Below are positions 1 to 5,387 of a DNA stretch of 6,195 nucleotides, piece after piece. Each line of letters opens with the position of its first letter. The stretch's first letter is position 1. The notes under the pieces were generated by a model, which worked only from the letters and a program-made list of their open reading frames with translations, was not told where the DNA came from and made no database searches. The DNA is from CAIVSN01 sp036171455. GTDB taxonomy: Bacteria; Patescibacteriota; Gracilibacteria; BD1-5; UBA2023. The DNA lies in NCBI GenBank assembly GCA_036171455.1, contig JAVHRB010000094.1, positions 1 through 6,195 on the forward strand. The letters run 5' to 3'. The translations under genes were made by a program, and so were the position numbers.

Positions 1-23
1 TCGGATTGTAGGATCTAGGTCAT

Positions 24-47
24 ACCCCGTCAGCTTGCTGCGGGGGT
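24..47. repeat. GC-rich hairpin with CUUG loop
   Basis: CCCCG (25-29) pairs with CGGGG (41-45). After a single bulged T (30), CAG (31-33) pairs with CTG (38-40) around a CTTG tetraloop, and A24/T47 can extend the stem. No T-run follows, so it is not a typical intrinsic terminator. It is much more GC-rich than its surroundings and touches the GTG start of the next ORF, so it could hide that ribosome binding site, be a dispersed REP-like repeat, or be the end of a decayed mobile element. Only this copy is in the window, so the choice cannot be made here. Confidence 0.6.
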
Positions 48-273
48 GATTGATTCCAGCAAATATATTTCAAAATTCAATACTTTATCCGATGCTCTCA
101 AAAGATTCGGAGCTGTCGACGAAATACGACCCATTGTATCTGAATTCAAAGAGATGCTTTCCACTATTGAATCTGCGCTTTCCAGCATGGAAAGTTATGG
201 GAATGAAACAGACAAGCTGAAGGCAAAAAACCTTTGCAACATTATCCGTGGTTGCAAATCGAAACTCGGATAA
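46..273 (+). CDS. hypothetical 75-aa helical protein, possibly 5'-truncated
   Basis: Open frame from GTG (46-48) to TAA (271-273). The frame is closed upstream by TAG at 16-18, and no ATG lies between, so GTG is the only conventional start that keeps the full length; an ATG at 154 is the next one. The protein is hydrophilic and almost entirely helical, with charged stretches such as VSEFKEMLSTIESALSSME and a Lys-rich end. No signal peptide, membrane segment or known domain was recognised. A hairpin lies directly on the start region and there is no clear Shine-Dalgarno sequence. The gene may therefore be the 3' part of a longer gene cut by a rearrangement at the hairpin. It converges on the minus-strand gene ending at 285, with 11 bases between stops and no convincing terminator. 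Function unknown. Confidence 0.5.
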   Translation: MIDSSKYISKFNTLSDALKRFGAVDEIRPIVSEFKEMLSTIESALSSMESYGNETDKLKAKNLCNIIRGCKSKLG

Positions 274-284
274 TGAGAAAATTC

Positions 285-524
285 TTATTTAGAATCTTTC
301 AGATTGACTATTTCCATACTGAGGATTTTTTTGAGCGCTTCGTCTACTTCGTGATTTTTGAGAAGTACGATTCCAAGTTCCAAGTTTACCCGAGACTGAA
401 CCTGGCTTCGGAGTTCCAAATCCGCAATATTGGATATGAGTTTCATTATCCGATCGAGATCGTGAACATAATCTGGATACTGTGTAGCAAAGCGCTGGAA
501 ATTATTAGGAGCAGGAGATTTCAT
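285..524 (-). CDS. hypothetical 79-aa protein, last gene of a three-gene cluster
   Basis: Starts at ATG 524 (plus-strand cat 522-524) and ends with TAA at 285-287. The N-terminus is PAPNNFQRFATQYPDYVHDLDR, followed by two likely amphipathic helices (LISNIADLELRSQVQSR and ELGIVLLKNHEVDEALKKIL). It is soluble, charged, and has no recognised domain; the pattern is that of a small helical bundle. The start codon lies inside the end of the upstream gene: its ATG shares ATGA with an in-frame TGA of that gene. If UGA is glycine, the two genes overlap by 79 bases. It is probably cotranscribed with the genes at 446-943 and 944-1243. No Shine-Dalgarno motif is obvious. Confidence 0.7.
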   Translation of the reverse strand: MKSPAPNNFQRFATQYPDYVHDLDRIMKLISNIADLELRSQVQSRVNLELGIVLLKNHEVDEALKKILSMEIVNLKDSK

Positions 525-943
525 AGTGGGTCAAATAATGGAGGAGTATTATGGATAGGTGGCTTTTCGCTTTGCCGTAAAATCTGGAGTTTCTTTTGGA
601 GTTCTTGGTTTTGTATTTGGATATCATATTTTGCAGCCCCGATGCGATACTCATGTTGTTTGAGTTTTTCCGTATTTTCTTGAATTAATCTTTCTTTTTC
701 ACGGTGTAATGCATCAGAAATGATATCGTCGATTTTTCACATGGCTTCTTGGATGTTATTTTGTCGTTCCTCCACTCCCTTTTTTTCTATCCGTAGTAAT
801 AAATCGAGATATTTTGGCCAATTGTTCAGGATTTCGAGTTTCCGACTATCTGAGAGCGTATGGAATATGGTATTCAGATTGTGTTTTGCTTCTTCTCAGA
901 GTGGAGCGGTAGCGAGATAGGTCTGCAGCTGGAAATTTTCCAT
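446..943 (-). CDS. hypothetical coiled-coil protein with in-frame UGA(Gly) codons
   Basis: ATG at 941-943 follows directly on the TAA of the upstream gene (944-946). The frame runs through TGA at 896-898 (codon 16) and 737-739 (codon 69), a third TGA at 521-523 (codon 141), and stops at TAA 446-448, giving 165 aa with UGA as glycine. The protein texture is the same on both sides of the first two TGAs: a helical N-terminal part (about residues 16-55), then a long charged heptad-like region (about 57-130, e.g. HREKERLIQENTEKLKQHEYR) that looks like a coiled coil. If the third TGA were a stop, the protein would have 140 aa and overlap the next gene by ATGA. As glycine it adds a hydrophobic tail (NLLLLIISSALLHSIQIMF) read in another frame of the next gene. 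The true C-terminus is therefore uncertain. Function unknown. Confidence 0.7.
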
Positions 944-1243
944 TTATGCAAAATCAAAATTCGGAAGCGTTTCGTTTTCTTGGGTAGATAGAGCTTGTAT
1001 CTGCCTATCAAGTGTTTTTCGTTTTGAAAAATCTTGTTTTCCCTGCAGAATTCCTAACTGACTCTTGATTTTTGGAATCGTTTTTGCGAGAGTTTCTGGT
1101 GATAATTGACTGAGTTGTTCCTTATACCGTTGGGAAATTTCCGGAAAATTTGCATCTAATTGCAATTGGAGATTTTTCAATTCCAAATCTGGATCTATTT
1201 TATTTTTAGCTTCCAAACCTTGCATTTTTTCAAATTTGCTCAT
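944..1243 (-). CDS. hypothetical 99-aa charged helical protein
   Basis: Ends at TAA 944-946. I prefer ATG 1243 (MSKFEKMQGLEAKNK) to the in-frame ATG at 1303. The extra 20 residues from 1303 (Cys-, His- and Ser-containing) are unlike the rest, whereas the protein from 1243 is uniformly Lys/Glu/Gln-rich and helical. No Shine-Dalgarno site is evident at either start. It has no membrane segment, signal peptide or recognised domain. The segment SQRYKEQLSQLSPETLAKTIPKIKSQLG suggests a helical bundle or coiled coil similar in style to the next gene, whose ATG abuts this stop, so the genes are very likely translated from one message. It lies downstream of a strong terminator and so should have its own promoter in 1250-1325. 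A TATAAA at about 1304-1310 is a weak candidate. Confidence 0.65.
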   Translation of the reverse strand: MSKFEKMQGLEAKNKIDPDLELKNLQLQLDANFPEISQRYKEQLSQLSPETLAKTIPKIKSQLGILQGKQDFSKRKTLDRQIQALSTQENETLPNFDFA

Positions 1244-1326
1244 GGGAAAAGTGGATATAGACACATGGTAATGTAAATCTTTTAAGATGCAAGAAAAGCT
1301 CATGTTTATACTCTTATTTTTTCATG

Positions 1327-1356
1327 AAAAATCCCCGAATGAATCCGGGGATTTTT
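1327..1356. terminator. bidirectional intrinsic terminator
   Basis: Perfect 11-bp stem AAAAATCCCCG (1327-1337) / CGGGGATTTTT (1346-1356) with an 8-base loop. The GC core with A-tract and T-tract makes it symmetrical, so it can act on both strands. On the minus strand it lies about 40 bases after the UGA ending of the EVE-like gene and upstream of the three-gene cluster, so it most likely ends the EVE-gene transcript. Confidence 0.85.
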
Positions 1357-1395
1357 ATGATACGGTTTCCCGTTCAATAGCTTCTTACGCCTGGA

Positions 1396-1800
1396 TCAAA
1401 TACAGAAAGTCCGATTGATCCAGTTCGTGGTCTCCAAGTCATTCCCCTTGACGTAGGGACCGTGAAGTGTTTTGAAGCAGCCATGGGAATATACCTTGCG
1501 CTTCATACCCTTCTCGATCCAATTCACGTATACCGTTCCGGTCAAGTTGTCAACGTCTTTGACGATGCCAATGGCACGGATGACGATATCAGAATTCCCA
1601 CCGCCAAGTCCCTTTTTGATAGCAATCCGATCGTTTGGACGAATTTGTGCAATAATGGGTGCATAATCATCATCTTTCGGATCCCAACCGCTTTGCCAAA
1701 TGCCGCGAAGCACGAAGTCATCATATTGGTCTTCGTGCCCGTTCCATGTGGCCCCGCCCAGGAAATACTGGCGGGTTTTCCTCACTATCGTTACTGTCAT
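1396..1800 (-). CDS. stand-alone EVE/PUA-like domain protein
   Basis: A 134-aa protein from ATG 1800, with Shine-Dalgarno GGAG at 1808-1811 seven bases upstream. Visible motifs are FLGGATWNGHEDQYDDF (13-29), RGIWQSGW (32-39), PNDRIAIKKG (55-64), GTVYVNW (88-94) and GCFKTLHGPY (107-116). This pattern (aromatic YF-hGA-W, GIW, GDRIAIK, V-W) matches, from memory, the EVE/PUA-like domain found alone or at the N-terminus of McrB-like AAA ATPases. EVE domains are thought to bind modified nucleobases and are common in defence loci; the ligand cannot be read here. The gene ends in UGA (1396-1398) after WINRTFCI, which looks like the natural family C-terminus. If UGA is glycine in this host, the frame runs 29 more codons to TAA 1306-1308, through the terminator hairpin. 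This suggests recent import from a standard-code donor. No internal UGA is present. Confidence 0.7.
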   Translation of the reverse strand: MTVTIVRKTRQYFLGGATWNGHEDQYDDFVLRGIWQSGWDPKDDDYAPIIAQIRPNDRIAIKKGLGGGNSDIVIRAIGIVKDVDNLTGTVYVNWIEKGMKRKVYSHGCFKTLHGPYVKGNDLETTNWINRTFCI

Positions 1801-1935
1801 GATATTACTCCAAATGAGCCGTCCGAGGAAACTCTTCGGGCTTGCTAAAGACTAGATTTCCAGTCTGTCCGCAAAAAATTCGCGAACGGGGGGATGATAT
1901 AGAAAAATCTGGAAAAGCAAATAATCCACATTTCC
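1801..1935. promoter_or_regulatory. divergent intergenic region
   Basis: This 135-bp segment separates the starts of the minus-strand EVE-like gene and the plus-strand gene at 1936, so it should hold promoters for both. The only solid element is GGAG (minus, 1808-1811) for the EVE-like gene. A small imperfect hairpin (CCGA 1823-1826 / TCGG 1836-1839) would lie in its leader, and a GACT...AGTC imperfect palindrome lies at 1850-1865. I could not find a convincing -35/-10 pair for either direction. Confidence 0.4.
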
Positions 1936-2988
1936 ATGTCAGAATTGCCTATCGATACCCGCGACGTTGCCGCGAAGAAACCAGAAAATGCGTTACCGCT
2001 CGCGAAAAATCCTGAAAAAATTGGAACAACTGAAGCAATCGATGCTATGAAATGGCAACTTCATCGGGAAAAGCGTCTCATGGGAAACATCGGGTTTCTG
2101 ACGACGCTCCAGCAGCTCTGAGATAAATCCGAATTGGACAACTTGTTCGACGGACAGGTTGTGGTTGGGAAAGAAGAACTCCTCGCGATTCACGCGATGC
2201 TCGATATCTTCAATGGCAATGCTTCCTTCAGTATGCTCCGGCCGCCGCTCAAAATCGAATATGAAAGGAATTTCTATCCGGATTCTTCGTATGCCAACGG
2301 CTACGAATCCTTGAAAAACCCGAAAACCGGAAAAATGGAATCATACTTAAGTTCAGTTTCTGGAACGACCAATTTCATACCGTCGAAACTCGGCGACACT
2401 TAGCTCAGGCTCCATTACGATCGTTCGACGAATCTCGTGGAATCCGCGACGTTCCAGCACCCGACGTTCACTTTCGACGAAAAAATCGCGATTCACCGGA
2501 ATGCCGAACGGCTCGTCGACCGGATCGAAATCGGGAATATCGCGAAAGTGGATAATACAGTGACGATAGAATACGAGGACGGACGCCCATTTTCCCTTCG
2601 CCAGACCAAATACGGGGCTTTCGACGACGTCACGTATTTTTCATACGACAAGAACGGGGATATCGATGGTATAGTTTATTCACCTACATTATCCGTAAGA
2701 AACACCAAGACTTTGTCCAAGTCAAATACTTTAGGAAAAGCCGTAGAGGCGACCGGTATTGTCACACTTGGCGCTATAAAGCGTTCTAAAGGTGTCGACA
2801 TGGTTGATATTCAGAACGATTCTGAAGGACTTCCTCGGTCGACGAAAACCAATCTCGACGCTTCAAAATGGTATTTTACCGATGGAAAATCTGAATTTGA
2901 ATGGAAGGGTGGTGAGTTGAAATCCATCAAACTGGAACAAGAAGTAATTCCCGTAAATGATCGGAAAAGTATTAATTTCGAGTATTAA
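1936..2988 (+). pseudogene. hypothetical ~350-codon gene with UGA(Gly) and in-frame TAG
   Basis: One frame runs from ATG 1936 to TAA 2986-2988. It is interrupted by TGA at 2119-2121 (LQQL-G-DKSELDNLF; sensible as glycine) and TAG at 2401-2403. Coding texture continues across the TAG: upstream TTNFIPSKLGDT, downstream LRLHYDRSTNLVESATF. A single GAG-to-TAG or AAG-to-TAG change is the simplest explanation. Without readthrough the products would be a 155-aa N-terminal fragment and, from GTG 2437, a 183-aa C-terminal fragment; that GTG has no Shine-Dalgarno site. The protein is soluble. Its C-terminal half is rich in beta-like strands with Asp/Lys/Gly turns (VTYFSYDKNGDIDGIVYSP; KWYFTDGKSEFEWKGGELKS), reminiscent of repeated strand-turn-strand modules. 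No family was recognised. Its stop codon overlaps that of the convergent gene at 2985. Confidence 0.6.
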
Positions 2989-3398
2989 TCCGTCATTTTC
3001 CCTATTGCAATCAAGTCGGCAATGACCCGTTCCCGAATGCTTTCATAATCGGTTACAAGGAATTTTCCGACAACGTGAGTCTTGGGTTTTTTCCCCAATG
3101 CGGACGTAACGAGATCGACGTGGATATTGCCGAATTTTGTTTCGTTGTGATGATATCGGAACACACAGTTCACAATTCTCGATCCGTGCTCATCGCAGAT
3201 ACGGATTTTCAGATTCGTATTACCGGGGATAATGCTAGAAATTTCCAGTTTCCCGACCATTTCGCTTTCGATGGTTTCTTCAAGCATATCCATGAGCTTT
3301 CCCAGTTCTTCACGATAATTCCCAGTATATTTCGCACGGGATTTCACGGAAGGGATTTCGGATTTGAGGGTAAATTTCCTTCAGATTCTCGGAGACAT
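2985..3398 (-). CDS. hypothetical 137-aa protein with one UGA(Gly)
   Basis: Ends at TAA 2985-2987. The longest standard-code start is GTG 3347, but with TGA 3381-3383 read as glycine the frame extends to ATG 3398 (MSPRI-G-RKFTLKSEIP), giving 137 aa. The added segment is basic and protein-like, and it brings the start close to a good promoter (3429-3457). An N-terminal basic segment is followed by a helix (REELGKLMDMLEETIESEM). Then come alternating strands (KLEISSII, LKIRICDEHGSRIVNCVFRYHH, KFGNIHVDLVTS, THVVGKFLVTD) and a final helix (YESIRERVIADLIAIG). This alpha/beta arrangement with repeated strands suggests a compact globular fold. I do not recognise the family. Stop codons overlap by two bases with the plus-strand gene ending at 2988. 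Confidence 0.7.
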
Positions 3399-3428
3399 AT
3401 CGACAGGGTGAAGGAAAATTTTTTGGTC

Positions 3429-3457
3429 AGTATATGAAATATGGGCAAAAGTTACAA
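3429..3457 (-). promoter_or_regulatory. sigma70-type promoter for the 137-aa gene
   Basis: On the minus strand, TTGTAA (plus-strand 3452-3457) is followed by a 17-base spacer and TATACT (plus-strand 3429-3434). Transcription would start near 3422, leaving a leader of about 24 bases before ATG 3398. This supports the ATG reached through UGA(Gly) rather than GTG 3347. Confidence 0.6.
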
Positions 3458-3461
3458 AGCA

Positions 3462-3599
3462 ATGTTCGAAATCAAAAAAAACGACGAGTGTCACGCACTT
3501 AATATATTCAAAAAAGACTCAGTATGGAAGAAATATTGGTTTCGAGACGGGGTATTGGAATTTCTCAGAAAATTGCTGATAAGTCGAGACTTGGTTTAG
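3462..3599 (+). CDS. possible 45-aa ORF or gene remnant
   Basis: ATG 3462 to TAG 3597-3599, too short for ordinary ORF cut-offs. The translation has a plausible composition: MFEIKKNDECHALNIF then KKDSVWKKYWFRDGVLEF and a basic end. The WxxYWFRDGVL segment resembles the start of MORN-like 'YW--DG-LHREDGPA' repeats, but the HRED part is missing, so it may be a decayed fragment. There is no Shine-Dalgarno site. It starts 5 bases from the -35 of the divergent 137-aa gene promoter, and its stop overlaps the TAA of the membrane-protein gene on the other strand. Stopping with TAG is unusual here. Coincidental coding remains quite possible. Confidence 0.3.
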   Translation: MFEIKKNDECHALNIFKKDSVWKKYWFRDGVLEFLRKLLISRDLV

Positions 3600-3799
3600 A
3601 ATTTCAGAAAGAACGGCAGGGCAGTAAAAATAGTTCCGATGCTGCAAAGCAGCCAGATATTATCAGTAAAATACGGGTAAAAACAGAGGATAATCCCGCA
3701 GATTATTGGCATGGCCATTTGTTGTTTTTTTCCGTATACGAAATAGCCGGTTCCAATAGCTCCAGCGAATATTCAGATGATAAGGGTAGTGGTGCTCAT
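3596..3799 (-). CDS. small conserved membrane protein ('amino acid transport protein'-like)
   Basis: ATG 3799 to TAA 3596-3598, 67 aa, only visible when TGA at 3773-3775 (codon 9) is glycine. The N-terminus MSTTTLII-G-IFAGAIGTG is followed by YFVYGKKQQ, PIICGIILCFYPYF and a C-terminal ALPFF. This closely matches, from memory, a widespread family of about 65-70 aa whose members read as hydrophobic helix, GYF-YGK+Q, P--CG--L--YPYF, hydrophobic helix, ALP-F, usually annotated 'amino acid transport protein' with no proven function. Three hydrophobic segments (about 5-22, 30-44 and 48-65) with a basic loop at 23-27 imply an inner-membrane location. A Shine-Dalgarno-like AAAGGA stands 8 bases before the ATG. 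The gene begins 12 bases after the kinase-like gene, so the two form an operon. Confidence 0.85.
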
Positions 3800-3811
3800 A
3801 GACTATTTCCT

Positions 3812-4795
3812 TTACGTAATCCCCATACTTCTCTTCGCATCTTCCCACCGTTGCCGGATTTCTGGTGACCGCAATTTCTGATAGAGGAATTCCTTTAGGT
3901 CGTTCCATTTTCCTTGGTCCAGATCTATAAAATATACTCGTTCGCCGTCGTACATGATATTTGGCGATTTCAGCATTTCCTTCATACTTACGGTATTTTG
4001 GATGTCGATTTGGTCTACGTTGGAAAGTCGCCCAAGGTCCATTTTCGTATCAACAGTATCTATCGGGAGACTCATTTCGTCAGCGATGGTCTGGACGAAG
4101 ATACGCAGGAGAACGTACTGCCGATGGGCTTTTTGCAGTTGGACGAGAAAATCTTTGTCGAGTTTTTCTTCCAAGGTCATTTTTTGCAGGTTTTTTCCCC
4201 GAATTCTTTTTTGGATAGTGATGACTGTCTGTCGGACTTCGTCCGTTCCCGGCAATCCCGGAACGAGTGTCCGTTTTCTCGAGGTTTCCCCAAGGACGAA
4301 GGCAGATCGCGGAATGATTTCCCCGAGATACATCCGCAACAGACGGTATTTATTCTGGAGGTACCGGAGATTTTTGCCATCCATCTTTTCGTATCCGGTT
4401 CCAGTTTCAGATTTTTCCGGGATACCTTCCTTATATACATACTTGGCATGTTTCGTTTCTCCGTTCCCGAAAACAAAAACGGTATTGTCTTTACCATTGT
4501 CGAATTTCTTATCGTTCCAGGAGGCGAACGCGAGGATATTTTTTCCCCGACCACCTGCCTCTTGTTTTTCCCGGAGGATTTTTGAGATTCCTTTCATTTC
4601 TTTTCGGTCCGAATCCAAGATTTCGGCAGTGCGGATCCATCCCGATTCCGTCCGTATCGATCCTTCGGCGATTTTGGCATACAGTTCGCTGTAGTGCTCG
4701 ACTAAAGGGGTGACTTCGGAGTCGTATTCGATACCTTGGGATTGCCGGTATATGGGAGTTCCGTCGGGGAGTTCTTCCCGATAGCGCATTTTCAT
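3812..4795 (-). CDS. putative kinase-fold protein, probably translated from a leaderless mRNA
   Basis: 327 aa from ATG 4795 to TAA 3812-3814. A TTG at 4831 would add 12 residues, but it is the first base of the -35 box, so ATG 4795 is preferred. The N-terminal third (1-85) is charged and helical. Residues 87-125 look like strands (NILAFASW, TVFVFGNG, HAKYVYK), and 141-160 is a basic helix. Residues 165-200 (AFVLGE; VITIQKRIRG) look like the final N-lobe strands and hinge of a protein-kinase-like or aminoglycoside-phosphotransferase-like fold. Near the C-terminus SPNIMYDGERVYFIDLDQG (277-295) resembles the metal-binding part of such kinases (N-h-x-D-G plus h-h-D-h-D). No HxD catalytic motif is visible before the Asn, so activity is uncertain. 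About 20 glycines are encoded without any UGA. First gene of an operon with the small membrane protein. The kinase assignment is an inference. Confidence 0.7.
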   Translation of the reverse strand: MKMRYREELPDGTPIYRQSQGIEYDSEVTPLVEHYSELYAKIAEGSIRTESGWIRTAEILDSDRKEMKGISKILREKQEAGGRGKNILAFASWNDKKFDNGKDNTVFVFGNGETKHAKYVYKEGIPEKSETGTGYEKMDGKNLRYLQNKYRLLRMYLGEIIPRSAFVLGETSRKRTLVPGLPGTDEVRQTVITIQKRIRGKNLQKMTLEEKLDKDFLVQLQKAHRQYVLLRIFVQTIADEMSLPIDTVDTKMDLGRLSNVDQIDIQNTVSMKEMLKSPNIMYDGERVYFIDLDQGKWNDLKEFLYQKLRSPEIRQRWEDAKRSMGIT

Positions 4796-4802
4796 GGTTC
4801 CG

Positions 4803-4831
4803 AGTATAGCACATGGGCGGTGATTTGACAA
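4803..4831 (-). promoter_or_regulatory. extended -10 promoter, probably giving a leaderless transcript
   Basis: On the minus strand, TTGTCA (plus-strand 4826-4831), a 17-base spacer ending in TGC, then TATACT (plus-strand 4803-4808). Only 7 bases (CGGAACC) separate the -10 from ATG 4795, so transcription should begin at or next to the A of the start codon. No Shine-Dalgarno site exists. Confidence 0.75.
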
Positions 4832-4907
4832 AATTTGGAGTAAATTCCATTTTTTATTTCGTTCTCATTTCATTCAAATTCTGAAATATTGGATCAGATT
4901 GGAAGAA

Positions 4908-5048
4908 ATGACACTTTCCATCTCGAAATACAAGAAAGTTAATTATGTAGCTGTGGAATATGAAAAACCAGAGGTATTACTGGCTCAGATTAAGGAATTG
5001 GAAAAGAAGATTTTGGAAGGATTGGAGGAAGTGGGGACGATGATGTAA
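4908..5048 (+). pseudogene. hsdM: C-terminal remnant of type I restriction-modification methyltransferase (HsdM)
   Basis: ATG 4908 to TAA 5046-5048, 46 aa. It reads MTLSISKYKKVNYVAVEYEK, then PEVLLAQIKELEKKILEGLEEVG. From memory this fits the extreme C-terminus of HsdM proteins, which end like 'YDLSINRYKEVVYEEVEYDPPKEIL-RL--LE-EI--GLEEL-GML'. Full HsdM is about 500 aa with N6-adenine methylase motifs; none of that is present upstream, where the sequence is the kinase-gene promoter. Homology appears to begin at about codon 2, so a rearrangement has removed more than 90% of the gene. The frame stays open upstream to about 4857 without resembling HsdM. A GGAAG just before the ATG could still allow translation of the fragment. 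No HsdS or HsdR piece is visible. It converges on the toxin gene, 15 bases between stops. Confidence 0.7.
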
Positions 5049-5063
5049 ATTTTCAATAGTAAA

Positions 5064-5378
5064 TTATTTTCGGTACAACCGGATTTTCAAACGCTTCTTG
5101 CTCGATAGTTCCAAACTTGAATGGGTTCAGAAGTTCAGGTAATAACATTCGTCGTCCTTTCGACAGAACTGGATGAAAATCCTTGGATCACCTCCGACTT
5201 GGAGCTCATGAACATCCTCTTTTTCATATCCTTTCAATGGTTTTCGGTAATATTTCGAATCGAAAAGGCGCTCTTGGAAATCGAACATACAATCTTCAAT
5301 CCGAGTTTTGAGGCTCGGTTTGTTTTGAGTAAACCTCCGTACCTCGGTAAGAAAGGTTTCCGTAACGATGAATTTCAT
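5064..5378 (-). CDS. type II toxin, RelE/YafQ-like mRNA interferase
   Basis: 104 aa from ATG 5378 (GTG 5384 is an alternative) to TAA 5064-5066. Under the standard code it would stop at TGA 5127-5129. As glycine the C-terminus becomes LNF-G-THSSLEL, matching the GTHSELF ending typical of YafQ/RelE toxins; the His of that motif is catalytic in YafQ. Other family marks are the N-terminal strand FIVTETFLTEVRR, the basic PLKG-Y segment (47-51), VHELQVGGDPRIFIQF (56-71) and the strand ECYYLNF. Such toxins fold as a small RNase that cleaves ribosome-bound mRNA. A basic tail of about 14 residues (SSKKRLKIRLYRK) follows the usual end. The gene starts 9 bases after the antitoxin stop, in the antitoxin-toxin order typical of these operons. 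Confidence 0.85.
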
Positions 5379-5387
5379 ATTCACAAG

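Noticed and set aside
274..300. Imperfect hairpin between the convergent stops at 273 and 285
   Set aside because: GAAA-TTCT / AGAA-TTTC arms have bulges and no GC core or T-run; too weak to call a terminator.
234..683. 149-codon plus-strand open frame
   Set aside because: It lies opposite two minus-strand genes, is Phe/Trp/Cys-rich and starts inside the 75-aa ORF; it is a shadow.
1462..1848. Plus-strand open frames opposite the EVE-like gene
   Set aside because: The minus-strand frame has recognisable domain motifs and a Shine-Dalgarno site; these are its shadows.
2340..2480. Alternative frame (KFSFWNDQFHTVETRRHLA) suggesting a frameshift rather than TAG
   Set aside because: The alternative frame degenerates into Arg-rich sequence after about 30 codons, while the main frame keeps GC-rich third positions and resumes coherently after the TAG.
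3524..3868. 114-codon plus-strand open frame
   Set aside because: It overlaps the small membrane protein gene on the other strand, which matches a known family; its translation is low-complexity and lacks any family features.
3914..4694. Long plus-strand open frames (up to 246 codons) opposite the kinase-like gene
   Set aside because: They are antisense shadows of 3812-4795. The translations are Phe/Ser/Arg-rich with no domain, while the minus-strand frame has a promoter, a sensible composition and a downstream operon partner.
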